Assembly (NCBI GenBank): GCA_037042915.1
Contig: CM073199.1
Coordinates: 3,782,001-3,846,000, forward strand
Length of the DNA: 64,000 bases
Direction of reading: 5' to 3'
Source of the DNA: Auricularia sp. M13
Taxonomy: Eukaryota; Basidiomycota; Agaricomycetes; Auriculariales; Auriculariaceae
This document shows, piece after piece, positions 1 through 10,502 of the stretch. A model generated the notes under the pieces. It did no database searches. It had not been told where the DNA came from and saw only the letters and a program-made list of their open reading frames with translations. A program made the translations under genes and the position numbers. Each line of letters opens with the position of its first letter. Positions within the stretch are counted from its first letter, which is position 1.

Positions 1-5
1 GAACG

Positions 6-717
6 ATGTTCACGCCCTTCGCCAACCTCCCGCTCGAGCTCGTCCTCCTCATCATCGAATACGCCGGCCGGTCCGCCGTGCGCCACGCTCCTGGCTGGGT
101 CGCCTCGACGTTGCGCGTGAACAGCACGTTCCACCGCGCGCTCTTGCCGATACTCTACCGCACCGTCTTCATCACACCGTCCAACGTTCACACCCTCTCT
201 CTCCTCCCCAGCGCACAACGAAGGAATTTTGCTATGACGCGGCGCCTCGTCTTAGGGGTGGACTGCCGCGCTGCGATGCAGCTCACGGGGATGTTCGGCC
301 ATCTGAGCGCTGTGGCGTGCGATATCCCGTCATTCTTTGCCCTCTGCCATGACGCGGCGTTTAAGCCGGATGTGGTGGTGCTGACCAGCCGGTGTGAGGT
401 ACGACGAGGCGTTCGTTCCCGGTACGCTGGTGCTGACGAGCCGGTGTGAGGTGCGCGATGTGTTCGGCTGGCTTGTGCGTAGTGCGCAGTTTCGGTGTGT
501 GCGGACTTTGGGTGTGGTGCATCCGTTGATGGGGGTGGATGAGGTGTGGGATGAGGGGGGATGGGAGGGTGTGAGGGTGAAGAGGATTGTGCTGAATTGC
601 GCGGATGCGGGATTTGAGGGGCAGTTGTTGGCTGCGATGCCTGTGTTGGAGAGGGTGGAGTTCTTCTCGGAGCGCACAGACTACGGCGACGCGTTGATTG
701 ACTGGCTTGAATCTTGA
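6..717 (+). CDS. Small F-box-like protein, two exons
   Basis: Spliced model 6-398 joined to 451-717, 219 residues. The N-terminus has the F-box-type start LPLELVLLIIEYAG (residues about 8-21) followed by a hydrophobic helix-rich stretch (STLRVNSTFHRALLPILYRTV), as in short fungal F-box/LRR-like proteins that would recruit substrates to SCF ubiquitin ligases; that role is inferred from family knowledge. The C-terminal half (QFRCVRTLGVVHPL, VKRIVLNCADAGF, LERVEFF) resembles leucine-rich segments. Without splicing the frame ends at 449; removing 399-450 (gtacga to gtgtgag) restores one continuous frame (E130 then VRDVFGW). The intron is one unit of a 52-bp tandem duplication. The start at 6 is only five bases from the window edge, so upstream exons cannot be excluded. 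A broken, frameshifted gene is the alternative reading. Confidence 0.6.
350..453 (+). repeat. 52-bp tandem duplication used as an intron
   Basis: Two 52-bp units, 350-401 and 402-453, align without gaps and differ at roughly ten positions. Both carry TGAGGT. The GT of the first copy (399-400) acts as donor and the AG of the second copy (449-450) as acceptor, so the 52-nt interval would be spliced out precisely and only one copy translated. 52 is not a multiple of three, so the duplication would otherwise shift the frame. Confidence 0.75.
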
Positions 718-1194
718 CCTTTATAATATGTATCCCCCCAGCCGGGGCCTGTCATGGTCCGCATTTTCTCTTGCTAACTTTTGATCTATTGCACGCTGAG
801 TCCGTTTAACTTTGCTGCTTTCGTTTCGTATTAAAGTGGCGCCTTGGACTCTGAGGCTGCATCGTCCGTGAGCGTGAATGAAAATTCGGGCAGGCTGAGC
901 AGCAGTATCTTAAAAGTATGAGTCATGACGTCGACTGCAACGGCGCTCAGAGTCACTATCTGCGCGATCCTCGCCAGCACCAGTGACCAATCGACTATAT
1001 AATCCCACGACTTTTTGACTTGACATTGGAACGATTATCTTCCATCGTAAAGTCTGCAAAGGAGGCTACTTTTTGACGTGCTCTTGTCTCGGCTCCCCGA
1101 CATCTACTCTACTCTACTCTGCACTCTCGCGATCGGCATCTGCTACCTGCCATTTGAGTCTCACACGATTACTGTACGTTTATTGCCTCTCATC

Positions 1195-1320
1195 GCTGCG
1201 CGTCGACGGCCTGCGCTGCGCACATCGCGTCGACAGCCTGCACGGCGCACGTCGCGTCGACAGCCTGCGCTGCGCACGTCACCCATCGCGTCGACAGTTT
1301 GCGTTGCGCGTCGACAGCGT
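1195..1320. repeat. GTCGAC-containing minisatellite
   Basis: Roughly 30-bp imperfect units built around GCGTCGACAGCCTGCGCTGC are repeated four to five times, with the last units shortened. Nothing coding is evident. Confidence 0.7.
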
Positions 1321-1956
1321 TGACTACTTGGGATCAATGAAGGGGCATGGCGTGTCGGCGCGCTCTAAAAACTCGAGAGCATCTGGCAGTGACAGGCCTA
1401 GGTGGTCCTCGTTGACTGGCAGCGGGACTGGTCGGTGGTCGTGCGGCATTACGGAGTGCGTTTTGCGAGGTCGAGGGAATCGGGAGAGAGAGAGACCGCG
1501 TTATTGGACACTGAGCAAGACTCTGAGACTCGGACTTCAAGTGCAGACCAGGAAATATTATTATTCTACGAGCGCGGCAGGGAAGGTAATGAGAAATTGA
1601 TACTGTAGATGGCGGCCCTGCGGACTCACCAGCTAGAAAAGCCGAGCGCTGGGCGGTATTGGTCGGGGAAAAGATGAGAGTGAGACTCGGCGAGTGGAGC
1701 CGTACGAGTCTGAGGGATTCAATATTCGATGCGAAGAAAAGGCTGTGCGAGCCCACGCATGCGCAGCGTGTGGGGAAACTGAAGCACGAATTTAAACGGG
1801 CACTGTCAATGGCAGGAGGGAGCGCGCGTGGCCTGGGACTCGTACGGAACCGGCTGTGCACCACTTGAAGCTTGAAGTTTCAAGTAGACTGCTGGACTGC
1901 GACTTGAGAGACGCCGGCTGCGCTTGTTGCAATATTTCGTCGCGGCCTGGTGAAGA

Positions 1957-1978
1957 TGGGATGGGATGGGATGGGATG
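1957..1978 (+). repeat. GGGAT pentanucleotide repeat
   Basis: Four GGGAT units in a row. Four G-triplets at even spacing fit a G-quadruplex consensus; about 180 bases upstream of the SFT2 start codon. Confidence 0.5.
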
Positions 1979-2154
1979 CAGGTAGCGAGGGAAAGGAAAA
2001 GAAGAGCCGAAAGTCGGGCCGCTGCGATGCGTCATGCCAATATAGATACTTCGGTGAGGCAGAAGCGCCCGTTCACCAGCGGGTCCAAGCGATGCCGATC
2101 GGAGTTCGAACGTCGCGTCCCTTCAAGTTCCCGTCCTCGTCATCACTGTCACCA

Positions 2155-5021
2155 ATGTCGACCACCGCGGCAAACGAACAGTCCTTCCGCGCGAACCTGT
2201 CCCAATTCCGCTGGGCGCGCGGCGCCAACGACGATTCCGCTCAAGCCCAACCGCCGGCGCCGGGCGGACTGTGGGGCCGGGTGAGCTCGTACGTGCCGCT
2301 GCGCAGCAGCGAGACGAGCAACGAGGACGAGGCGTATTTCGCGCTGAATCGCTGGGACCGGTGCGTCTGTCCTCCGGTGTGATGTGGTGTGGTGTTGGTG
2401 CTGATTGGGTGGGTAGGCTGCTGGGCTTCGGCGCGTGCCTGCTCGGCGCGGCTGTGTGCTTTGGCGTCGCGTTCCTCAGCTTGCCCATGCTCCTCTTGCG
2501 CCCGCGTAAATTTGCTCTGGCATTCAGGTTAGTCACACGCTCGAATTGTTGCTGAGCTGAGTCGGCGGTGTGCAGTTTGGGCAGCATACTGGTGATGTCG
2601 GGCTTCTCGCTGCTCATCGGGCCCGTCAACCACGCCAAGCACCTCGTGTCCAAGGAGCGTCTGCCCTTCACCGCCGTATACCTCGCCTCCCTCGGGCTGA
2701 CGCTGTATTTTGCGCTTGGTGTGCGTACCGCCCGTTAGAGGTGCAGATGCAGATGCTGATAGAGTGGGCGCGTGTAGCTGCATTCGTTCTTTGGCTCGCT
2801 GATAGGCGCCATCGTACAGGTCGGCGCGCTCGTCAGCTATGTCGTTGCGTACTTCCCCGGAGGTACGTGTCTTTGTATTTTGTCCGCCCTGTGCGGCCCG
2901 TTCCCTTCCACGTCCTGCTTTGCTTCATCCCTTCCATACTGTACTACGGCGCGCGCACCGTCGCACCCATCCGCGTCAGCGCCCTGCCCGTTCACATCCG
3001 AACTGGGCCAGCGCACCCTTCCAACTTCGCGCGCCTCCCGTCCTCAACCCATCCATTTTCGTTCATTGCCCCTCGTGCGGCGCGCCACATACCGCCTACA
3101 TCTAGGCACGCACTGCACCCCGCGCCGTCGTCCGTCCGCGCGTAGGCCTGCCTTCTCCTGCGTTGCGTGCTCTCGAGGACGCGTGCCGCACTTCCGCTCC
3201 GCGTACGCCCTAGGCGCGCGCGCAGTCCGCGTCGTAATTCTGGGAGAATCACCCTCTGTCGCGTGCGCGTGGGCTAGCCTGCTCCCCTGCGCCGCGCGGA
3301 CGAGGGCGTTCTCTCACGCGCTGCGTGCAACGGGCCTGGAGCGCGGACGAGCATTGGTGTGGATGTGGGCGCTGGCGAGCGTCTAGATGGCAGCGCCCGC
3401 GCGCCTCTCGTTCCCTTTCCTTTCCTTTCTATCCATTTACTCGCACGCCACGGTGCGCTTCCGCTCCTCGTACCCGCGCGCGCGGTTCCGGAAGAACGAC
3501 CCTCTGCCGCGCGCGTGGGCTCCCCTGCTCCCCTGCGCCGCCCGCGCGAGCGAGGGCGTTCTCTCGCTGCTACGTCTCGCGCTGCGTGGGCGCGGGAAGT
3601 GACGGTCTGGCAGGCAGCGCCTGCGCGCCGCCCCGCCTCCCGCCTTCCCTGTCCCGTTCCCTTCCTTTCCACCCATTTACTCGCGCGCCGCGGCGCGCTT
3701 CAACTCCTCGTACCCGCGCGCACAGTTCGCGTCGTCATTCCGGAAGAACGGCCCTCTGCCGCGCGCGCGCGTGCGACGGCGTTCTCTCGCTGCTACGTCG
3801 TGCGCTGCGTTCCCCGGCCTGCCTTTCTATTCATTAGCGCACACGCCCACAATGGCCCCGCGCGCAGTCGTAGGGAACATTGATCGAGCGTCGGCGCGTG
3901 TGCAGCGAGTCCATGTCTGGCAGTGCGAGCGCGGGCGACGGCGTGTTCGCTTGGGCTACGTTGTGCGTGCTACGAAGAGGGCGCTGGTGCGCGCGGGCGC
4001 CCTGCTCGCAGCTTGGCATGGCCAGCCCGCGTTGCGAACGGGCGTATACGGGCTGTCTGAGCGCTACGGATGCAGGTGCCGCCCATGCCGCCCAGACGCA
4101 TCTTGTCCGCCTACTTCGCCCGGCCGCGGAGATTCAGCGTACGCGCGCGCAGTCCGCGGCGTGGCATACTGCGCACGTAGGCTCTCTTGCGCCGCGCGGG
4201 CGACGGGCTTGGAGGGTGCTGCGTGGGCGAGGATGCAGGCGCGTCATGCGCGTCGGATGTCGCTCCTCCCCCTTCGCGCCCTCCTTCCATTCATTCCTTC
4301 ACTCACCGCCCCCGCTCCTCCGCCGCCCAAGCTCGTGCGCCCTGCAGAATGGCGTAGACGCTTGCGCCACCCGCGCGCAGTCATGCGTGCGCCGCGTGAA
4401 GTCGGCGGAGTTGGCATCACGTTCTGCATGCAGATCTGTGGCGGCGCACGCGCGTCCGATCCCTTCCACCGCGCCTTCCGTCCCTCTGTGCGATTTTATT
4501 CGCTCGGCGGCGCGCGCGATATAATGGAGAATGCGTGCACTGCAGTCTGCGTCGTAGCATGGTCCATGCCGACGTCGTCCTCCGCGTGCGCACGGGGCTT
4601 GTGCGCGCGGGCGACGGCGACGGCCGGCGCGGAGGGTGCTGCTGCTACCGAACGGGCCGGGGGCGCGGGGGCGCGTGTATATCGGCCTCGCGCTCCCGCG
4701 AAGTTGCCCACGTCGCGGGTGCGTGCGCGATTGCGCGTGCGGGCGTCGTCGGCGGCGTCGTCGCGCCCGCATGCGGCTGCGGAACTTGGACAGCGTGCGC
4801 CCCGTGATATGAATCGCGCCGTTTGCTGTCCTACCGTACCCATTCTCACACTCGCCGTCCCGCTCCTTCCCTGTCTCTCGCGCGATTCTACTCTGCCCCT
4901 CCCTCCCTTCATTATCTGGCCATGAGCATGCGACGCTGACGCCCTTCGCACAGGCACGACGACGCTCCGCTTCGGCGGGCAGCTCGCGCTCAGTGGCGCG
5001 AGGAGTTTGCTGCCTGTATAG
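2155..5021 (+). CDS. SFT2: SFT2-family vesicle transport protein
   Basis: Model: 2155-2360, 2417-2527, 2576-2720, 2778-2862, 4954-5021; 204 residues, all junctions in phase. Sft2/Got1-type proteins are small tetraspanning membrane proteins needed for fusion of endosome-derived vesicles with the late Golgi (established for yeast Sft2). Diagnostic segments are [20 protein letters not shown] (TM1), [20 protein letters not shown] (TM2), the family signature [30 protein letters not shown] (TM3) and [12 protein letters not shown] (TM4). The soluble N-terminus (about 70 residues) is Gln/Ser-rich. The C-terminus [20 protein letters not shown] matches the expected G-G-x-x-LRF tail and lies in a terminal exon 2.1 kb downstream, so the last intron is exceptionally long for a fungus. 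Exons 1-4 are certain; the terminal exon rests on phase and family similarity but is strong. Confidence 0.9.
2863..4953 (+). repeat. 2.1-kb terminal intron of SFT2 filled with degenerate GC-rich repeats
   Basis: The interval starts GTACGT and ends CGCACAG. It contains related blocks about 240 bases apart (near 3200, 3460 and 3700) that share motifs such as ATTCCGGAAGAACG, CTCTGCCGCGCGCG and GGCGTTCTCTCGCTGCTACG, and more diverged copies near 4145, 4373 and 4537 marked by CGCGCGCAGTC. Pyrimidine-rich stretches (CTTTCCTTTCTATCC) recur. Long open frames exist only because the DNA is very GC-rich. No transposase or terminal repeats were found, so it is best described as a tandem-repeat expansion or an old insertion. 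Confidence 0.7.
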
Positions 5022-5736
5022 TATCGCTGCCGTACTTGCTCTCGCGCTTGATGTCGACCTGTGGACGGCTGGGATGGGTAATATACGTACGGTATACCTC
5101 TGCTACTCTGATTGCTGGACTGCGGGGTTGCGGGGCTGCTGGACTGCTGACAGTCGCGCGCTGCAGGGCTTGACGCATGAATTTCGGGGGATTGCTGGGC
5201 TGCTGGATTGAGGGGCTGCTGAACTGCTGGACTGCGTAAAGGCCGGACCGCTGAGAGTCCCGCGCTACAGGGCTTGGGATTTCGTGCGATTGCTGCTTCC
5301 GACTTCTGACGAGTCTCGTCAGTCTCCTCGCCATATTCGGCGTCGACCTCGCGCGGTCCGCTCCCAGATGCTCTGCGGTCCGCTCCCAGATGCTCTGAGT
5401 GGCCCTCCAAGCTGTCTGCGTGTGTCGGGGCTGCGATCTACGTGTCCCGTCGTTATGCCAGTGCGCCTTTGATAGAACAGCGTCCAATTTCCAACATCCA
5501 CGGTGATGACACGGATGAGACTCGCCGCGTGCGCATTTACTGTATGTCTTGGTTACGACGTTTCCATGCGACTGTCTGGCGGCAACCGCTCGCGAAAGAG
5601 GTGAGCTGGGGCGGAGACTGCTCGGGCTTCACTGCGTTGAATGTCGGAATGAGACGTCCGGTACTGTGCGTCGTGTTGTCGAGGCTGGGGAGTGTAACTG
5701 GCTGTAGCACGTATGTGCAATGTGTGATGCGGGTGC
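5022..5736. other. Repeat-bearing intergenic region
   Basis: Contains two ~100-bp imperfect tandem units (about 5144-5200 and 5249-5300) sharing GCGCTGCAGGGCTTG-like and GATTGCTG motifs embedded in CTGCTGGACTGC repeats, and a 22-bp direct duplication of CCGCTCCCAGATGCTCTG at about 5358 and 5380. No supported gene. Confidence 0.5.
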
Positions 5737-7520
5737 GAGCAGATGGTGAGAGCGGGGCGGAGGTGGATGGTGATGAAGATGCATCTTTGCTGGATGAGAG
5801 AACGTACTACGCGGCAGCGCGTTTTATAGCGGTCTCACTTGCTCATCTGGCGATTATGTCGGGCCGACTTGTCATCTACAATACGAGGGTCTGGCTGAGA
5901 CGCCTGAAAGATGGGGCCTGACTGACGGTAGCTCAGATGATGAGAAAATCTTCAGCACGGCTACAACTTCTCGGTTCCGGGAGCTCAGGCTGTAATGTGG
6001 ACACTGCGGAGTGGCGTGTCCGTGAATCTCTCGCCATCGCAGTTCTAGCGGCGAAAGTCTGACTACTGCACTCAAGCTTGGAGCTCTGCCTTGTGATTCT
6101 GAACTTCTGAATGCCTCTCGAGCACTCTCCGTCTGGCTTGCCACCACCAGCACAGGACTCCCCGAGAATGCGCAGTGTATGTTGATAGGTACTTTTCGAT
6201 GCCTTGAACTATTCGGCGAATACGATTAAACCATACTGGGACACTGAAATAGCTGTAAATTCGATCCTGACACGAGTGCACCGCTGCTGCAAGGGGTGGG
6301 GTGTTCTTGATGTTGTCTTGTAAGCAGTCACTGTGAGAACCGGACGGACGATTCGGAATGAAATAGCGATTGAGCGTGAAAGTCAGATTGCCAGCTTTCA
6401 TCTGTTTCACAAGTCGCGCAGAGGCCCGGTGACTCGCACGCGCTGCTGCGGTCTGGATTTCTCGGTCGGTGCGCCAGTATTCCACATTCTGTGGACCGTG
6501 TGACGGGATTTGGAGCAGATGGTGAGAGCGGTGCGGATGCTTGAGAGCTAGGTTCATGATGGGAGATGGTGATGCACAGCTTGGAGCTGGAGAGAACGCA
6601 GCAGTGCGTTTTATACCAGCCCTGTCAGCCCTAGTGGAACTTCAATTGAGCCCGCCTCAGACCCGATATGGGGACTGACTGCCGAACAGTACCTTTCAGA
6701 TGATGAAACCCTTCCGGCACAATCACAACTATTCTACGCTCAGAGGTTGTTGCCTGTCGATAGCGCTCACAGGCAGGGCTCGCGAAGCGCGGATTGGTCT
6801 GGACGGATAACATACGTCGCCTCGGATTCCGAGAGTGATAATCATCCCGCGACGGCGGGCTGAACCTTCCTGTCGACGTTCTCCCGTATCTTCGATGCTC
6901 CCCCGTATTGTCCTTGGGCGCTCAGGATTAAATGCTCCCCCGGACAGCCTCTGCATACTGATTACCGCATTCACTCGGCGTCGACCACAGCAGCCATCTT
7001 CCGCACTGGCACCATAAATTCGAATCAAATCATAGCGCCCATTCTGTGTTCCCACTGTTGCTCGACGATAACGACGATAGTCGTGCTGTACCATGTTGCT
7101 GCTAAGGCGAAATGCACCGCTCGCCGCCGCGGTGCAACTGAGAAGTATCGGCAGGACGCGGTGAAGGATAACCAGCGAGGAGAGCGTAGAAAGGGCCTAT
7201 ACTTCCTGCGATAGTAGTAGGTGTCCTGCAAGGCGCAGTCCGGCCATGGAGGACCTTCATCACGTCCTGTTTGACTCGGTTCCGCGGATGTGTTGCATCG
7301 CGGCCGCATGAAGGGACGTTGACTTGAGCATGGACGAGTTTGAGCAGATGGTGAGAGTGGTCTGAGATGACGGAAGCAGCGGTGAGTGGTGGTGTATGCA
7401 GGAGCAAATGCGCGCTGCGCGTTATATACTACCCCATTTTCCGAATTGGCGCCGTTGAGCCAACTACTGCTCTAAACCGACATCGGATGGGGCATCGGAT
7501 GGTCTCAGGGCCTCTCAGAT
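5737..7520 (-). repeat. Three tandem TATA-containing units
   Basis: Three copies, about 780-810 bases apart, keep the same ordered landmarks read on +: GAGCAGATGGTGAGAG (5737, 6513, 7342), then GTTTTATA or GTTATATA (5821, 6608, 7421), then TCAGATGATGA (5933, 6696, 7515). On the minus strand the middle landmark is a TATAAAAC-type box followed 50-85 bases later by an ATG in copies 1 and 2 (copy 3 appears to have lost it) and a shared peptide RSHHLL. This suggests a triplicated small minus-strand transcription unit of unknown product. The copy 3 promoter is back-to-back with the F-box gene starting at 7611. Confidence 0.5.
6072..6557 (-). CDS. Unrecognised small protein in middle tandem unit
   Basis: A 161-residue frame whose ATG lies about 50 bases downstream of a TATAAAAC box at 6608-6615 (minus). 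The N-terminus has KHPHRSHHLLQIPSHG, of which RSHHLL is shared with the neighbouring tandem unit starting near 5800 and, as HSHHLL, with the one near 7370. No family is recognised, and there may be introns. It could equally be a non-coding or decayed unit. Confidence 0.25.
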   Translation of the reverse strand: MNLALKHPHRSHHLLQIPSHGPQNVEYWRTDREIQTAAARASHRASARLVKQMKAGNLTFTLNRYFIPNRPSGSHSDCLQDNIKNTPPLAAAVHSCQDRIYSYFSVPVWFNRIRRIVQGIEKYLSTYTAHSRGVLCWWWQARRRVLERHSEVQNHKAELQA

Positions 7521-7610
7521 GATGATGGAAAGCTCCCGGCCAAATGACATACAAGCGAACGTGTTACGCCCCGCTTTGCATCCGATCTAGCGAACCTCCA
7601 CTGCAACAGC

Positions 7611-9129
7611 ATGGCCGCGCGCGACTTCATTTCGGACCTCCCGGTGGAGCTGGCCCATCGAATTTTCGAAACATTCAGCTTCCACGAACTGCTCCCTGCG
7701 CTTGGCTGCTGTCGTCGTTGGAGGCAGATCGTGATCGACTGTCCAGCTTACAGCTCACCCATCTGGATCCCATCGCTCACCGAGGGCCAAGCGCAAACAC
7801 TGGCGCTTCGTATCCAGCGAGGACGGCGCCGCCCTTTCATCTTCATTGCCGATCTCAGTGTTCCGAGCGACATGATATTGTCCGCCGTCTTGCCGGCCAT
7901 CGCGCCGCGTCTCGACTGCATCGTCTGGCTGAACATATATATTCACATATCGTACACCAGCGCGTTCCTCGATATCCTTCTTTTGCCTGCATCACAGCTC
8001 ACTGGATTGATCATCGGCATCGAGTTGGTTCACTGTGACCAGGCGCTTCCCGTCCTTCCGCACAACCTCTTGCAAGGACACGCGCCGCGTCTGACCATGG
8101 CCTGGATCGAAAATTTCACCATTCCTTACCCGCCACCTGCCGTTCTGCATTCTGTGGTCCTCGCTGGTTATGGCTATCAACAGTCGGCGGATATGACGAC
8201 GAGGGTACCTGATCTGTGGTCGTTCTTCTCGAACATGCGCACTCTGGTTCTCGCTGGGAATGCAGTTCTAGGAGAAGATGTACTCGATCCTGCATATGGG
8301 AAATGCCTTCACAGGTTGATATTTCACACCTATGATGCGGCGCTCGAACACTCGTTCCGTGCGGAGCAGGCTAGGCTCGTTGGAATACCTCACATCCAGA
8401 TTCCTTGTGCGACTCTGCAGCTAGTGGAGGACCTATTATCACATATCGAGGGTGCCGTGCAGCTGGCGATACAGTATCAGTCCGTCAGAAGACATCATAT
8501 CCACGTACACATCGGCGATCCTGCCTGGCAGCGCTCTCGCTGCTTTTCAACCGACTTCGACGACATCAAAAACCCCGCCACCTCGTCTGTCAAAGTATTA
8601 TGTGGATTCATCGGCGCCGAGCGGATTGTATCGCTCACGCTTCATGACGTCGTCTGGGAGTACCTCGCCCGCATTCTCCCTCCTCTTGTCAGCGCCAGAG
8701 AACTCAGAATCGTGCTCAATCTCGACGGTGGTGTGGAATTTGGGAATCCAAATCGACTCGGTCGCCTTGAATGCCCCCTCTTGCGTCGCCTGATCTTGCG
8801 CTGCGAAGAGGGCAACTACTATGTAACGCCCGACCAGGTTTCCGACTTCATATCGTCATCCTTGGTCGGCAAACGTCTCCCTCTTGAGCTCCTGCTCGAG
8901 GACGTGATACTCGTCCGCGAGTCTGGAAGCGCGGTAGCGCACGGACGATATGAGTATGGGAATGACTTGTTCTCCGTACATTGGAGTACAAAGGAACGCT
9001 GGGAGTGAGTCTCACAAGTTTTAAAGGGTGGCAGAGTCAACATCGCGCTGACTGCCGCACAGCTATCCGTTCTTCAACGTGTATGAACCGTTGACTAAAA
9101 GTGCTAGAGCTCGCTTTCTCCATGAATAA
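7611..9129 (+). CDS. F-box protein, LRR-like C-terminus (copy A)
   Basis: Exons 7611-9004 and 9063-9129, 486 residues. The F-box is at residues 7-50: ISDLPVELAHRIFETFSFHELLPALGCCRRWRQIVID, with the LP, L-R-W spacing typical of the Skp1-binding helix bundle. The rest is divergent and leucine-rich, with landmarks shared by other copies here (GRRRPFIFI, LPHNLLQGHAPRL). Known F-box proteins select substrates for SCF E3 ligases; the substrate is unknown. The end is resolved by an intron 9005-9062 (GTGAGT to GCACAG), which replaces a premature stop by a 22-residue tail starting D-YPFF; paralogue B has the same intron position and a second exon of identical 67-nt length, which supports the model. 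It lies head to head with tandem unit 3. Confidence 0.85.
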
Positions 9130-9834
9130 GCACAGCTGACTATATGATCAGTATCGCTTTGGTGAGCAAGTAACGTGCGTTGCGAGTATAATGGATTACT
9201 GTGCAGGTTCGCGAATACTAGGTTAGAGTACAGATTGGCGCGTTCGCCTTGCAATGGTTAGCGCAAATTGTTCTGCGCGCGCGGCAGTCCAGTGAGACAC
9301 GGGACGCGGTCATGGACGACACGCGTATCGGCGAACACCTTCGAGAGGGGTTGAATACCCTCAATGAGGTGGAGATTCGTGAGCTGCAGCTGGACCGGGA
9401 TCGGCGCGAACTGAAGGCGCTCGCGAAGGACGCTGTCCAAGAAATTGGTAACCGCGCTGAGCGGCAGCACAAGACAGTCACGGGACATCAGATCCAGTGT
9501 CTCGAGATCGGGAATGGCGAGCGAGGCATCGTGCATAAAGCCTGCCGTTACGAGCATGAAGCCCAGCAGTCTGACGTCGTAGTGCCTGACCGCCGGTGTA
9601 AAGTCGTGGTCGCCAGCGCCACGGTTTGGACAGTGCTCTGGCACCTGTGGTCTACGGCGTATTGACACCGGGCGTGAAAGAAGCGTCGAGGCCGGCCGTG
9701 GGGAGTGCGCTGCTCGAAGGCACATCAGCATGGTCGAGCGGCCAGTCGTCAAGCCCGCCTTGATGACACTCGAGAATGTCAAACAGACATTTCTGCGGCG
9801 CAAATCAAGCAGAGCGAAGTCACAGCCGCCCTCG
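9130..9834. other. Region with a possible LRR-like fragment
   Basis: On the minus strand, 9780-9258 gives an open frame with leucine-rich text (LETLDLMSRDCLVLPLSAV, LQLTNLHLIEGIQPL) reminiscent of the C-terminal parts of local F-box proteins, but no F-box or clear start is present. Not strong enough to call a gene. Confidence 0.3.
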
Positions 9835-10478
9835 CGGTAGTCGTAGCCAGCCCGGCCCGCCGATGTCAACTTGTGCACTGCACGCCCGCGTTATCATCCG
9901 CCCAACAGCGCGCGGCGCTGAAGTCTGCGATACGGCTCGCATGAACCGCAGCGCGCGTGACTTTCTGAGAGCGCTCACCCGCGGGATGCTGAGGAAGAGG
10001 CGGGCACGGCGCGAGACCCGTGTCGAGCACGCGTAGCTACATAGCGCGCCAAGCACATTAATGTTGATTTAACGAGAAGAACGGCTGGAACGTACCACAA
10101 GCCCGAAATTCATGCATCTTCCCATCGGAAAACGCGCCAAGGTACCCAAGATCCTTGCAACCGCTCGTTTCGCCCGGGTCGGCGATCCCAATCTGCAAGA
10201 ACACTGTCGTCTCGCGCGACGACGATGCACGCGAAGAAAAATCTATGCACGACCGAACCGTAAAGTCTTTCCGGAATGGCAGGGGCGCATCGCCGATATC
10301 CGCGCCGGCGAACGCGAAAGTCCCACAGCTGGCGGCGGCAGCGCGCGGATGGGCCGGCGAAGCCGAGAAACAGCCGCTCCGAAACTCGACCTGCAGGTTC
10401 AACGTGCGAGATTTACGGTGGCCGCTATCGAGTATGACCAGTTGACACCTCAGTGGTCTGAAGCGGTGACTCAGACTC
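9835..10478 (-). pseudogene. Decayed GDSL esterase fragment
   Basis: Read on minus, VEFRSGCFS...TFAFAGADIGDAPLP aligns with LEFLTGCFS...WDFAFAGADIDDALLP of the two intact esterases at 38-44 kb; FLQIGIADPGET aligns with WWIGINDSIDT, and LRVLDTGLA with QRVHDTGLA. Even the 24-nt microexon is recognisable in shortened form next to its flanking introns. The block I GDSY serine exon is absent, the block III Asn (GIND) is changed to Ala (GIAD), and the last recognisable exon is frameshifted, so it cannot be a working hydrolase. It lies head to head with the antiporter remnant at 10503. Confidence 0.75.
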
Positions 10479-10502
10479 AGAATTAATTGCCTGCCACTCG
10501 CG

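Larger units (their letters stand above)
718..2154. other. Intergenic region without a supported gene
   Basis: No frame here reads like a conserved protein. It contains a GTCGAC-rich minisatellite (1195-1320) and a short run of GGGAT repeats near 1957-1978. The last ~150 bases upstream of 2155 probably hold the 5' UTR of SFT2. Confidence 0.5.

Noticed and set aside
3771-4925. 384-codon open frame inside the SFT2 intron
   Set aside because: Extremely Arg/Ala/Pro-rich, typical of chance frames in very GC-rich repeats; other frames are equally open.
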